Made by a program: the position numbers and the translations under genes. DNA of 64,000 bases from Paenibacillus rhizovicinus (lineage in GTDB: Bacteria > Bacillota > Bacilli > Paenibacillales > Paenibacillaceae), in contig NZ_CP048288.1 in assembly GCF_010365285.1 (NCBI RefSeq), positions 1-64,000 on the forward strand, given 5' to 3'. The notes beneath the pieces were generated by a model. It ran no database searches, was not told the DNA's origin, and worked only from the letters and a program-made list of their open reading frames with translations. Shown here piece by piece: positions 36,401-44,900 of this stretch. Numbering within the stretch: position 1 is the first letter of the stretch; each line of letters begins with the position of its first letter.

Positions 36401-37075
36401 AGTCTCCGCAGCTCCGCCGTCTATAGAAACGGAGGCTGTTCCTCGGTCTACATCCATGAGATCTATGATTCGAAGCATAGACCCGTAGAAGCTGAACTTA
36501 ATCTTATCGCCGATGGTATTGCTTGCTACACAGGCTCCCTTATAGTAAGAGGCATTTGTATAGGTATTCCAGCCGGCTCCGACATAAGAGATTTGTGCAG
36601 CACTATCAACACGCTGCCATCCCGTCTCTGGGGAAGTCAGTTGTTGACCTATTAAAGTAAGGCTTCCAATTAAATCGATGGCGTCAAACTCAAAGATCGA
36701 AAAGAATCCGGAATTCGTAGCCGAAATCGTAACGTCATGCGTGCCGTTTGATAGTCCCTTTTTTTCGAATAATAGAACCTGGCCTGCCGCTACGCCGTTT
36801 GCTGAATAGCTATCTGACTGCCCGTCAATGACTACCGAAACATTGGACTGCCGATCAGAGTCCCGATACGATATGATTCGAAGAGCAGTGCCATTGAACT
36901 TAAAAGTGACAGAATGCAAATCTGGCGAAAACGTATATCTGGCCGTGCCGCCCGAATAGTTTGAGCCAGGGTTATCCGACCACGATCCGCCTTGATATTT
37001 AAATCGAGAATCACTTTGTTCATACCTTGTCCAGCCTGACTCAGGCGCCGTTAATGCTTGTCCTACTGTGGCCAT
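33425..37075 (-). CDS. tandem-repeat carbohydrate-binding-like tail fibre protein (1216 aa)
   Basis: Four tandem copies of a beta domain of about 137 residues occupy residues 1-557. Each copy opens V-G-Q-x-L-T-x-P-E-x-x-W and ends D-A-I-D-I-D, as in CBM6-like or malectin-like sandwiches. A phage domain with I-S-S-I-S-W-D-A-L-N follows, containing N-E-W-D-K-Y and ending N-C-Y-R-P-V-F. Then come a discoidin domain (about 770-900), the shared fibre module with D-G-M-D-D-L-S-L-I-N and P-E-L-L-V-W-T, and the K-K-V-Q-V-R tail. The ATG follows AGAGGTGAG. The repeats suggest high-avidity glycan binding and could expand or contract by recombination. Confidence 0.85.
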   Translation of the reverse strand: MATVGQALTAPESGWTRYEQSDSRFKYQGGSWSDNPGSNYSGGTARYTFSPDLHSVTFKFNGTALRIISYRDSDRQSNVSVVIDGQSDSYSANGVAAGQVLLFEKKGLSNGTHDVTISATNSGFFSIFEFDAIDLIGSLTLIGQQLTSPETGWQRVDSAAQISYVGAGWNTYTNASYYKGACVASNTIGDKIKFSFYGSMLRIIDLMDVDRGTASVSIDGGAAETYSTLAASSLFQRLVYEKKGLTIGIHTVEITLETSGYIGLDAIDIDSTGWMLAQVGQQLTAPEPTWLRVSNTDSHIAYLGSGWASYSHTNYEGGSTSASSNSDAKVVFRFYGTKFRIIELKETNRTTINIKIDGSDAGTYNPQGSPYQYQTLVYEIVGLALGVHTVELSLAGTGYIGVDAIDIDATGYMVAQVGQRLTAPEPGWRRYDDIHPSIKYAGGGWATVTNDPNTYAGTGHYMTLSGATTNSISFKFYGKNLRIIDLYYTNRVSNVKVSVDGVRYSYNPNNALNSYQLIVFEALNLPLSTHEVVITTDSTSNIFSIDAIDIDATGYLIHPDEVTNPKELTVGKRIRCYYEAPVAGSPGAFRSLGNNTLDLLPASPASTPSGAFYLICVGAERGDERIKLIADRNIQSSISWDALNRAGYATGVDLPSLSIADQFVVSARLLSGGIGSADKDNEWDKYIGGSTLGGTITAGDNNTWNWTGKWSLTSTTAPAGSNSNSSGAGSRVVRGNSSASGFSGVLSSEAGPTNNCYRPVFIIELLFSAKYLFQDGTDIKKCVLTTGVLPTITSVSATTSYQGPPSNLVDGATNTIWWSNGSGPQSVIFELSSAIAISSVDLTSGDRGADAPASFNIYGSNNGSDYLLVASIASTGFNGAATTKLPFTFGNDTAFKYYKFEFYGVGGNWVQLSEVRILPTTPPTASGWIKVGEAPVTREMFDSDGMDDLSLINNTMLQQLVSLTPELLVWTSDTQAQSKQAALTAVPKGRLVFPTGDIILPAQGIDSLTLTAKAEGAGNVRIIASVNQGATWKSISSQWITVEPSNLADVKANGLSPAVFNSIAIDQWKELLGGSNKIRFAFYLEIEEITDNAFADLITITPKPVSDKTPTIQSIKIIYDELTIEGRLQDLERINAINLAKLNFKSNALLMSEKYTLHDMVIDTCQAEEMKSISSSGAGETTSTESAFVNPVVLGSGKMLELNLAAIQKIKKVQVR
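35400..37066 (-). repeat. four in-frame tandem domain repeats of about 410 bp
   Basis: Four consecutive units inside the 1216-residue gene begin near residues 4, 142, 279 and 417. Each opens with the Gln-x-Leu-Thr-x-Pro-Glu signature and ends with a D-A-I-D segment. They are clearly related at protein level but diverged at DNA level, so this is an old internal duplication rather than a fresh one. Confidence 0.85.
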
Positions 37076-37088
37076 ACTTGCTCACCTC

Positions 37089-38210
37089 TTATTCGTGATA
37101 TTCAAAGACTGGCCGAAATCCGACATTCGACCACGTTCCATTGGATGCACCCATCCCCCAAAATACTTTTGGGACACCTCCTGATAGACCTCGCTGCACT
37201 CTATTCGTTGATGATAATGCCGGCGTATCCTGCGTAAGAGTGGCGGAAAGGGAATAGTGGAAAACGTCATCCAATGTTTTACCTGTCTGGATTTTATCTT
37301 TTGGAAAACTGACTATACATTGATCCCACTCATTATTGTTAGGCCATGCCCCAAGACCTTGATCCGTGGTCGAAAAAGTTCTTAATAATGGATTCTCCTG
37401 TATGGACCAGTTATCAATGTTAAGCTCTGTTCCTCCATTGTTGCTTGTGATATTTAGACGGTAGTATTGATATGGCGTGTTATTTGCTAAGCTGAAAAAT
37501 TTCGCTTCGCCATATGCCCAGCTAACTCCTTTTTGAGTGTCTAATACTGTCCATTCCAGTCCATCGTCTGATGCTTCAAATGTCCAATCTTTTGGCGCTC
37601 TTGTGATCCCTTCCTGAGCCTCCAGTGTGGTAATTGAGTAAGCTCTTATATACTTAGCGGATGTAAACTTATAGCAAATCCACCCAGTTGTTAGCCCGGA
37701 TGCAGCACTCCAATAGCGAGAATTGGAACTATACCTTGCTCCGTCCAGTGCCCGCCACGCACCATAGTCCGCACTCCATTCACTACTTGCAAGGGCTACT
37801 CCGCTGGGAGAAGTATTGCTTGTCATAGTCGGAATATCAGATTTAAGGGCTGCATAGGTTATACCACCTGTTAGCGATCGGATAAGACCTGGCTCTTCTA
37901 CGCCATCGTCCCAAGGAAGCCCTTGGATAAGCTTGCTACCATTAAGGACATCCCATGAAATCTTGTTTCTGACAACCCTATCGCAAATCAATAGTCCTTT
38001 TTTACACTTCACAAAATAAACCAGGCCTGTTGCGGAAGCATTGTCAGAGCCACCAGCCAAAGGAAGCTCTGTTCCTGTTGCATTTCCAAAATTGGTCAGG
38101 TAGTTTGCCAGACCCATACTGCTTCCATTAATTTGAACAGCAATGTAGTCCCCGATCTCCATATCGCTGATTTTGGTTCTTTGTATTCCGGTTGTTGCTG
38201 GTTTTCCCAT
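37089..38210 (-). CDS. tail fibre protein with a discoidin domain inserted in a phage fibre domain (373 aa)
   Basis: Residues about 1-120 and 290-373 together match one phage fibre domain: I-G-D-Y-I-A-V, K-K-G-L-L-I-C-D-R, I-S-W-D-V-L-N, R-S-L-T-G-G, then G-A-W-P-N-N-N-E-W-D and G-F-R-P-V-F-E-Y. The same domain lies uninterrupted in the 1216-residue neighbour. Here a discoidin domain (about 125-285; G-A-W-R-A-L-D, W-T-F-E-A-S-D-D-G, Y-Y-R-L-N-I-T-S) is inserted between the R-S-L-T-G-G and N-N-E-W-D parts. The ATG follows GAGGTGAG and nearly overlaps the upstream stop. It is probably a fibre tip. Confidence 0.8.
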   Translation of the reverse strand: MGKPATTGIQRTKISDMEIGDYIAVQINGSSMGLANYLTNFGNATGTELPLAGGSDNASATGLVYFVKCKKGLLICDRVVRNKISWDVLNGSKLIQGLPWDDGVEEPGLIRSLTGGITYAALKSDIPTMTSNTSPSGVALASSEWSADYGAWRALDGARYSSNSRYWSAASGLTTGWICYKFTSAKYIRAYSITTLEAQEGITRAPKDWTFEASDDGLEWTVLDTQKGVSWAYGEAKFFSLANNTPYQYYRLNITSNNGGTELNIDNWSIQENPLLRTFSTTDQGLGAWPNNNEWDQCIVSFPKDKIQTGKTLDDVFHYSLSATLTQDTPALSSTNRVQRGLSGGVPKVFWGMGASNGTWSNVGFRPVFEYHE

Positions 38211-38211
38211 G

Positions 38212-39375
38212 TTATCTCACCTCGATTTGAGTGATTTTTTTGAACAGGCTCCTATCTATTGGGCACGAGAACAATTTACCGGAATTAATTGATGTACCCT
38301 CGGTCATCGTATTAAAGTACGATGTGCGTAATTGGAGTTTTCCGTCCGCCGTAACAAATTGATCGAGCGCATATTGATTCATACTGTCTAATTGATTAAA
38401 ATCCAGATTTACGTTTGAGACAGCACTCGACGACGCCGACATAGAAACCTTGATTTTAATATACCTTGTGTCCGGCGGGGAAGCGGGATCCAGTTGAGAG
38501 AAACCAGTAAAAGTGACTCCATCGGACGATGAAGCAGCCTCGAGTGAAACACGAGTTGAAGGCGGAGATTCCTGGTTTATGATTTCAATCAGAGTTGTGT
38601 CAATCCAGCCCTGGCTCAGATCGATAACAGGAGATTCCCAGGTTCCGGATGTGGCGTATAATGTGAGAGCTGTTTCTTTTAACATTTGCAAGAAGGACAA
38701 TCTCACGCCAGCTGTACTGTTGGAGTCTGTGATATACAACCGGTATCGCTGATACATGCCAATTTTACTGCAAGTAAATGCTCTGATTTCTGACGCCAGC
38801 CAATCGGATACATTGGACCTAGAATCGAGGACCGTCCAACCAGAGCCATCCCATGCTTGAAATTGCCATGACTTGGGCATCCAACCTAAGTTAGATCCAC
38901 CAGCTTCACACCCAAGATTGTATTGAACTATCTTTGTTGGTGTTGAAAATTCATACTGTAGCCATACGTTAGATGGAATGCTCGTTTTCCAAGTGCCAAT
39001 GCCCGTCCCGCTTGAGGCTTGGGATCCATCTAAAGCCCTCCACGCTTCGTAGGATGAGAGCTGATCGTTTGTGGTCACTGCTGAATCACTGCCCGATAAA
39101 GGCGAAATAGCATTTTCAGGGCTTCCAGCAATTAATCCTACAGCTCTTAATTGGATTTTACCTCCACTCAGCTCCGTATCAGTAAATGTGCCTTGAGATA
39201 AATCTAATTGATTACTGCCAGCTGCTTTGATCTTGCTCGCCTGACCTTCTAGCCAGTCCAACCGTGAGTCAACAGTTGGGAATCGACCTTCTGCGGACGG
39301 AGCAATGACATTCTGATCCAGATCGGTGCTTCGTCTAAGGGCTGACGATGCCAGCCCGAGAGAAATAACATCCAT
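38212..39375 (-). CDS. tail fibre protein with discoidin domain (387 aa)
   Basis: The N terminus (M-D-V-I-S-L-G-L-A-S-S-A-L-R-R) is the shared attachment module, followed by a short coiled coil with R-L-D-W-L-E-G. Residues about 85-235 are a discoidin domain (Y-E-A-W-R-A-L-D-G-S, W-L-Q-Y-E-F, W-Q-F-Q-A-W-D, Y-R-L-Y-I-T-D-S-N). The C terminus holds the shared beta module with R-Y-I-K-I-K-V and ends K-K-I-T-Q-I-E-V-R. The ATG follows GGTGA by six bases. It is the first of seven fibre-type genes after the baseplate genes, so it may be closest to the baseplate. Confidence 0.8.
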   Translation of the reverse strand: MDVISLGLASSALRRSTDLDQNVIAPSAEGRFPTVDSRLDWLEGQASKIKAAGSNQLDLSQGTFTDTELSGGKIQLRAVGLIAGSPENAISPLSGSDSAVTTNDQLSSYEAWRALDGSQASSGTGIGTWKTSIPSNVWLQYEFSTPTKIVQYNLGCEAGGSNLGWMPKSWQFQAWDGSGWTVLDSRSNVSDWLASEIRAFTCSKIGMYQRYRLYITDSNSTAGVRLSFLQMLKETALTLYATSGTWESPVIDLSQGWIDTTLIEIINQESPPSTRVSLEAASSSDGVTFTGFSQLDPASPPDTRYIKIKVSMSASSSAVSNVNLDFNQLDSMNQYALDQFVTADGKLQLRTSYFNTMTEGTSINSGKLFSCPIDRSLFKKITQIEVR

Positions 39376-39390
39376 CTCTGTTCACCGTCC

Positions 39391-39831
39391 TTATACGATC
39401 GTAGTGGTGGTTGCCACGTTTTCGATATTGCCGGTCGTGACATTGTAGGTATAGACTTTTTTGATGGTGATGCTTTGTCCATTTTCCGTGTATTTCTTAT
39501 TTGAATAGTCCAGCGTCCCATTCACGGCGTCGGCGTATACATAATCGATCGTGTATATGATGTCGCCTGTGACCTCATGTTTAATTACGTTTCCGTTGTC
39601 GTCGTAGGTGAACTTCTCATTGAAGTTCCCAACCTCACCGAGAGCGCCGATCCTTTTCCGAAGCTCGTCGATTAGTTGCTCAAGCCCCGTCTTCGTAGCT
39701 TCAATTTTTGTATCAACGCCGCCGAGTCTTATCGACAAAGACTGGCTCGTTCCTTTTGCGCTTTCGAGATCCGAAAGCAGCTGCTGCAGCTCAAGTCCTA
39801 AATCTTGTTTGAGGATTTTAGTGGTGGACAT
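39391..39831 (-). CDS. coiled-coil baseplate/fibre linker protein (146 aa)
   Basis: Residues about 10-75 are a coiled coil (L-E-L-Q-Q-L-L-S-D-L-E-S, then L-E-Q-L-I-D-E-L-R-K-R-I). The C-terminal half is a beta segment with F-T-Y-D-D-N-G-N-V-I, like a single Tyr-Asp type repeat. The open frame starts ten codons earlier, but the ATG at 39831 has AAGGAGG nine bases upstream. Placed between gpJ and the fibre genes, it may link fibres to the baseplate rim. Function inferred. Confidence 0.65.
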   Translation of the reverse strand: MSTTKILKQDLGLELQQLLSDLESAKGTSQSLSIRLGGVDTKIEATKTGLEQLIDELRKRIGALGEVGNFNEKFTYDDNGNVIKHEVTGDIIYTIDYVYADAVNGTLDYSNKKYTENGQSITIKKVYTYNVTTGNIENVATTTTIV

Positions 39832-39880
39832 ATCAGTTCGACCTCCTTGATATACGTGCAAAATATTTTCCAGCAGCGGG

Positions 39881-40732
39881 TTACAGAATGTCGATCACTT
39901 TGGCGACAATCATCTCATCATTGAGAATCGCCTGATTGGTAAGCAGTACCGGCTGGTTATTCAAGTAGAATCTTGTGATGGTAAAATCCAAGATGTTTTT
40001 GTCGGCATCCATAATCTGTTGAACCAGGTCGTTATAGATGAACCCTTGGCCCATGTTAAAATTGGCGAAGTAGGTGTAGAGAGCTGACTTGCAATCAAAT
40101 CGGATACGGTCCCGATCGGATGCGGTGGTGGATTCGTGGAACACGAGCTGCACCTGTAGCTCCATTGGAATCTCTCTTGGGAGCATGACGTTCCGCTTGA
40201 CTCCATATGCTTTAATGTCCTGGAACACTTTGAATACATTTGCTTTTACGTCTGCTGGCGTAAACCCGAAGGATGGCACAATCATAAAGCTGAAGCTCCC
40301 TGTACCATGTGTGAACTCCATGCCGACTACATCGTCAACGCCAGGCACAGCCAAGGCTGCAAGTCGCAGCGCCTGGTAATTGGCGTTGGCTGCCGTCAGG
40401 ACCCGCTGCGAGATTTCGTATCGGTATGTCTTGTCGTCGATTAGCTGCTGCGTGATCAGCCCTGTCTTCTCGTCGTAGATCGTTTGGATCCGGCGAGGGT
40501 AGCTGAAGAGCTGGCCGATCATATCCAGATATTGGTCTACAGCCTTACTGAGAAACCCCATATTCAGCACTTCTTCTGCATAGTCATACAGGCTCGGGAA
40601 CTCGTCTTTCATGGCCTCGACCAGTGCCCTAGCGATCGCTCCGGGCTTGAAGTTAGTGATCGGCGTATTGTTCTTGATCTTCTCCATAGCATCCCGCAGG
40701 ACCTGATCCGCCGTTCGTTTTAATAGAGCCAT
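39881..40732 (-). CDS. baseplate J-like wedge protein (283 aa)
   Basis: It matches the gpJ/gp6 baseplate wedge family. There is an N-terminal helical region (P-I-T-N-F-K-P-G-A-I-A-R-A-L-V-E-A), a fold that handles successive positions (V-P-G-V-D-D-V-V-G-M-E-F), a P-S-F-G-F-T-P-A-D-V segment and a C-terminal P-V-L-L-T-N-Q-A-I-L strand. Such proteins form the wedge ring around the hub in contractile tails. The open frame begins three codons earlier, but the ATG at 40732 has AGGTGA five to six bases before it. It lies directly after the gp25-like gene, the usual order in myoviruses. Confidence 0.8.
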   Translation of the reverse strand: MALLKRTADQVLRDAMEKIKNNTPITNFKPGAIARALVEAMKDEFPSLYDYAEEVLNMGFLSKAVDQYLDMIGQLFSYPRRIQTIYDEKTGLITQQLIDDKTYRYEISQRVLTAANANYQALRLAALAVPGVDDVVGMEFTHGTGSFSFMIVPSFGFTPADVKANVFKVFQDIKAYGVKRNVMLPREIPMELQVQLVFHESTTASDRDRIRFDCKSALYTYFANFNMGQGFIYNDLVQQIMDADKNILDFTITRFYLNNQPVLLTNQAILNDEMIVAKVIDIL

Positions 40733-40747
40733 TCCGCTCACCTGCCT

Positions 40748-41158
40748 TTACAGATCTAAGCTTTGCTTGATGGCCAGCGGCTTTTCTTCGCCGGCATCCA
40801 GCAGCATATAAAAATCAATTTGTTCGATACTGATGGGAACCGGCCGGATATACAAGTCAGCCTGCAAGAAGCGGCCATCCGCCATTAAAGTATCGTAAAT
40901 CTGTGTAACGCCTTTCGCTGCCGTTTCTCTCGTGTTCGGTTCTCCTTCGAGAAGCTCCAGATCTCCACCGATCTGATTGTGGTGCCGCCAGTCACCCCGC
41001 TGCGTTCGGACACGATTGATGATGTCTTGCCTTGCGCAGTCGTAGGGGCCGGTAAGTGCGAAGTCCACCAGCCCATCTGCATCTGGCTTGCCAAGGATCA
41101 CGTCACCCTCCACGCCATCAGCGTAAAAGGCCATGTCCACCTCGTTATACCTCTTCAT
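40748..41158 (-). CDS. gp25-like baseplate wedge protein (136 aa)
   Basis: It has the gpW/gp25 signature: an N-terminal strand region, then R-Q-D-I-I-N-R-V-R-T-Q-R-G-D-W with H-x6-G-G-D-L, typical of the lysozyme-like baseplate wedge that joins sheath to baseplate in contractile tails. The open frame could start at TTG 41173, but the ATG at 41158 has GGAGG eight bases upstream and gives a normal gp25 length. It overlaps the preceding gene by 14 bases. This gene is the best evidence that the tail is contractile. Confidence 0.8.
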   Translation of the reverse strand: MKRYNEVDMAFYADGVEGDVILGKPDADGLVDFALTGPYDCARQDIINRVRTQRGDWRHHNQIGGDLELLEGEPNTRETAAKGVTQIYDTLMADGRFLQADLYIRPVPISIEQIDFYMLLDAGEEKPLAIKQSLDL

Positions 41159-41501
41159 CCGCCTTCCCTCCAATCAGCCCCAAGATCTCCTCTTGCTCCG
41201 TATCGATGATCGTAAACTCGTGATCGCCAGAAAACACTTTGAACTGGGAGCAGAACAGATTCACTCGGGCAGCGTAAATGGAGAACGTCTTGCTTTCCGG
41301 ATCCATCCGGAAACCCAACCCATAATCTGAGAATCCTTCGAGCACACCACTGGATCGGGCAAGCAGTCCGGCGCCTGACAGGGGGTTAACGAAGCCGACA
41401 TCCTCGCTGCTGGCCATTGTCGATTCCTCGGCCAGTGTGTTCAAATTCGTTTCTTGTGGAAACATTATGCTGTTGAGCGTATCCATCCAGGAGTCAGCCA
41501 T
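41145..41501 (-). CDS. small baseplate protein (118 aa)
   Basis: No family recognised. The first about 60 residues are acidic and Ser-rich. The second half is beta-rich (K-T-F-S-I-Y-A-A-R-V-N-L-F and H-E-F-T-I-I-D-T-E). The ATG at 41501 follows GGGGTGA by six bases. It lies between the OB-fold protein and the gp25-like protein, so a hub or wedge accessory role is likely. Confidence 0.6.
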   Translation of the reverse strand: MADSWMDTLNSIMFPQETNLNTLAEESTMASSEDVGFVNPLSGAGLLARSSGVLEGFSDYGLGFRMDPESKTFSIYAARVNLFCSQFKVFSGDHEFTIIDTEQEEILGLIGGKADEEV

Positions 41502-41507
41502 GAACTA

Positions 41508-41924
41508 TCACCCCAATCCGAAGGTATCGCCGACGGCGTAGAAGAGATTCCGGAAGAACCTTGATTCTACCGACGGTTCTCTGTAGTAGGCCGTGACGAT
41601 CGGAGTGCTGGCATCACCATTAATAAACTGCACCCATACCCTGTCGTTTTCTTTTAAGCCTTTGTCAATGATGCCTGTCGAATAAACAAAACAAGGGACA
41701 TCATGAAATTCCTTAACACGATTTCCCTGATTCACATGAATATCCACCGTATGTTGCGTACTCTTTTCTATGGAGGCCCCTTGATGTCTCTTGCAGCTGC
41801 AGGTATCAGCCTGCCGGTGGTAATTCACCACATAGCCGATCAGGCCGGAGGTGCGTGTATCCAGCGCACCCTCCGTTCCTGCCTTTGCGAGTTTCTGACG
41901 AAGCGGGGTTTGATCTAATGCCAT
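41508..41924 (-). CDS. gpV-like OB-fold baseplate/spike protein (138 aa)
   Basis: Residues about 25-115 look like the OB fold of gpV/gp5 N-terminal domains: L-I-G-Y-V-V-N, then N-D-R-V-W-V-Q-F-I-N-G-D and P-I-V-T-A-Y-Y. This domain links the hub to the spike in contractile tails. No triple-helix spike tail follows, so the spike may be a separate protein or this may be a short plug. A C-S-C pair lies near residue 42. The ATG follows AGGGG by about nine bases. It sits immediately after the giant hub/lysin gene. Confidence 0.7.
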   Translation of the reverse strand: MALDQTPLRQKLAKAGTEGALDTRTSGLIGYVVNYHRQADTCSCKRHQGASIEKSTQHTVDIHVNQGNRVKEFHDVPCFVYSTGIIDKGLKENDRVWVQFINGDASTPIVTAYYREPSVESRFFRNLFYAVGDTFGLG

Positions 41925-41930
41925 AATGCA

Positions 41931-44900
41931 TCATCCCCTGATATATGATAAGTGCAGATGATTGAAGTGATCGTTCCGCTGCGTAATCACGGTACCAGGA
42001 TACTTGGTTTTGCACGTTGCAATGACGTCTACATCCCCATGTATGATTCCGCCAAACCCGGTCTCGACTGCACAATCAATCAAGATTTCCAAATTTCTTT
42101 TTTCCTTGCTCCCTTTCGGGAACCGGTATGCTCCGGAGATGTAAGGTGCATTTGGAGTATCGACATCGCACCCGTACCCCGTTCCGTGCCAGTTTGGATC
42201 CCCAGGGCGGTAAGCACTCGTGATGGCCATTGTTTCTCCGGTGCGACTCTTATACAGCGACCCCATGCGTTCAAGCGCATTGTAGGAAGCCTGCCGGATA
42301 AGCGAAGACTCAGAAACCAATGTGAGCCTAATATTGGTCAACGGCTGCGTCTTCAGATCAATTAAGACGCTTTTGGCTTCCGCCGGCTGCACTCGGTATT
42401 TCGTGCTGCCTTGAGTTCCGAGTACCGTGACGCCATCTGCGCTCGAAGCGCTGATCGGCGGCTTGTAGTTCGGGTCCAACATGGCAATCTTCCGCATGAT
42501 TCCGGCTATACCATTCGCCCAGTTTTTGTCTGTGGCATACTTCTTGTTCATGCCGACCAGGGTTGCCCCGCCAAAATACTTTCCGTCCGGCAGAAGATAA
42601 TCCCTCTTGATCTGCTGCGCTGCGAAGTTGATGCAATGCTGCTTGCTATCGAACGTCCAGGCAGACTCATAGGGGCTTGAATCGTAGGCGCCGTATCCAA
42701 ACATGTTGTTTTTGTCCCGGAAGATCCTAGAGTCCCCCCAGCCCGTCTCCCAGGCGGCGTGAGCTGCCAGATATAAGCCGTTGATGACCCCGGCAATCTG
42801 TACCGTCTGACCCGTCTTCGGGTTTCGCACAGGCGGGATAGAAGTCTCTACAGCTACAAACGCTTGTCCTAGACCGGCCAGCGGCGTTCCGGAAAATGCC
42901 TTGTTAATCGCCTCTGCCGAGATTCCGCTCGGCGTGTTCAGATCCATGTTGGCATATCCGGTTCCTGATTGACCCGGAACAGCTACCGGATCGACCGTGT
43001 AGATTGAGTCTCGATTATTTTCCTCGTCGAGTGAATCTACTCGTTTCAGGTAGGCTTCCTGCGCTTCGATAACCTCTTGCTCATATCTTGCTTTGAACTT
43101 CTCATCGTAAGGCACTACACGACGGTGAGCTTGAATGAAGTTGGCCACAACTACATTGGGGTCATACGGCAGATTATCCGTACTCGTTTCTCCTGCAGTC
43201 TGCACCTTCGGAATGTCAAACGCATCGGTCGCCTGCTGATTGGCAGCGTACTTGGAGACGTCTGCCCCCAGGAACGAGAAGAATACCGATTGCCACTTGC
43301 CAGTGAATATACGCTGGATCAAGTCGGGCGAGTCCGTGATAACCGAGCCTTTGTGACCATTGATGCCGGCCGAGAACTCATATCCGTCCTTCTGCAGCGT
43401 CGCAATCATGCAAGCTTGCCTCGTAAAGAGGAATCGTTCCAAATACTCCGCCACGCCCGCCAAGGCCACCTCTGTGACCAGTGTTTCAATCAGCACCGGA
43501 ATGATGCCGACTCCCGTCGCAGACACAGCTCCTCGGACCGCCCAGCGACCTGCCCGCAAGCTTTTTCCGGCGATCTTTGCACCAGTGAAAGCTAGCTTTG
43601 ACGTAATGCGACGCATCTTCGCTATTTTAGTTATATTGATTTTATCATAACCCAGAATACGGTTATCACTCAAAATGTCGTCAGCCTTGTCAAAGAGATC
43701 TTCCATCTTTGAGAGCTCGAGATTGTCCAATGTCTTGATGATATCGTCCAATAGCCCACTGGCTTTCCATTTCTTTCTCGTTTCTTCCGAGATGGGATTA
43801 TATTCCCGCCACTTGCCCGTAACCTCGTCATATTCCCATATGTTCGTGCCGGCAGCCGGCTTCGGATTTACATTGAGCATTTCTTTCAGCTTATCAATGC
43901 CCTTGTCGATTTTGAATGTCTGCGTCATTTTCTTGTATTGCCGTTTGATCAAGCCCCATGCCGCATTCATGATCGGGAATGCACCCTTGTAATTCGGGTT
44001 CGCCAGAATCCCACGGAGCACCAGTGTCATGGTGAGTGCCGTGCCGATCGAGTAGCAGCTGTGCATGAAGTTCATTTGAGTCTGGTCGGAATTGACGACT
44101 ACCGCATCCGGCTTGACCATCGTTATAAAACCGAACTCCATGTTCATCATCTGCGTGACTTCCCGCACCTCTGCCGGGCCTGTGATGCTGTTCCAAGTGT
44201 CATTGATTAGCATTTGGTCGAACGGCTTGACGGCCGGTTCTCCTACGAGAGTCAGGTATCCGTCGTACATCTCTTTGACATGATCTTTGAGTCCGCTCGC
44301 TGCGATCTTAATCGCAACGCCCTCATCGTAATACCATTTAAACGGCTTGTTCAGCCATCCACCGATGAGCGGAATGTTTTGGACCAGCCGGATGCCCTGG
44401 GCGTTCAGAGTCGTGTCCAGGTTCACCGTGCGCAGCTTCTCCGGCCAGATGTTTGTATCCACGTAGATCGGCTCCGTCGTGTCCAGCTTTCCCTCGTTGT
44501 AATACGTGCCGATCGCTACGTTGTACATGTTCTGCTCGGTGGCCGTGATGCTGTTATCCATGATGTTGGTCCAGCTATCAAAGACGTGGAACTGACGGAA
44601 TGTCTTTCGGTACAGCGAGATGTTGTCATCCTCGTCCACATGATACCCAAAGGCAATCGGCATGGTTGGCTTACCGCTGAATATTGTGCTTCTGAAATCG
44701 AACGGATGCACAGCCACAACATGATCTTGCCCGATTGCTGCCGTGATGTTCAGGACGTCCCACACCGTCTTGTCATACAAGTTAATGTTGATGCCAGGCT
44801 CGTCAGCATCCCCTACCCCAAAGAAGTCTCCCATCCGGCTCCAGAACCCGACCTCCGAATTGAGTTTGCCTGTCACCTCGTAGACATTCATGTTGATCTC

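Noticed and set aside
35400-37066. CRISPR-like or DNA-level repeat array
   Set aside because: The repeats are long, in frame, diverged at DNA level and encode a domain; there are no short identical repeats with spacers.
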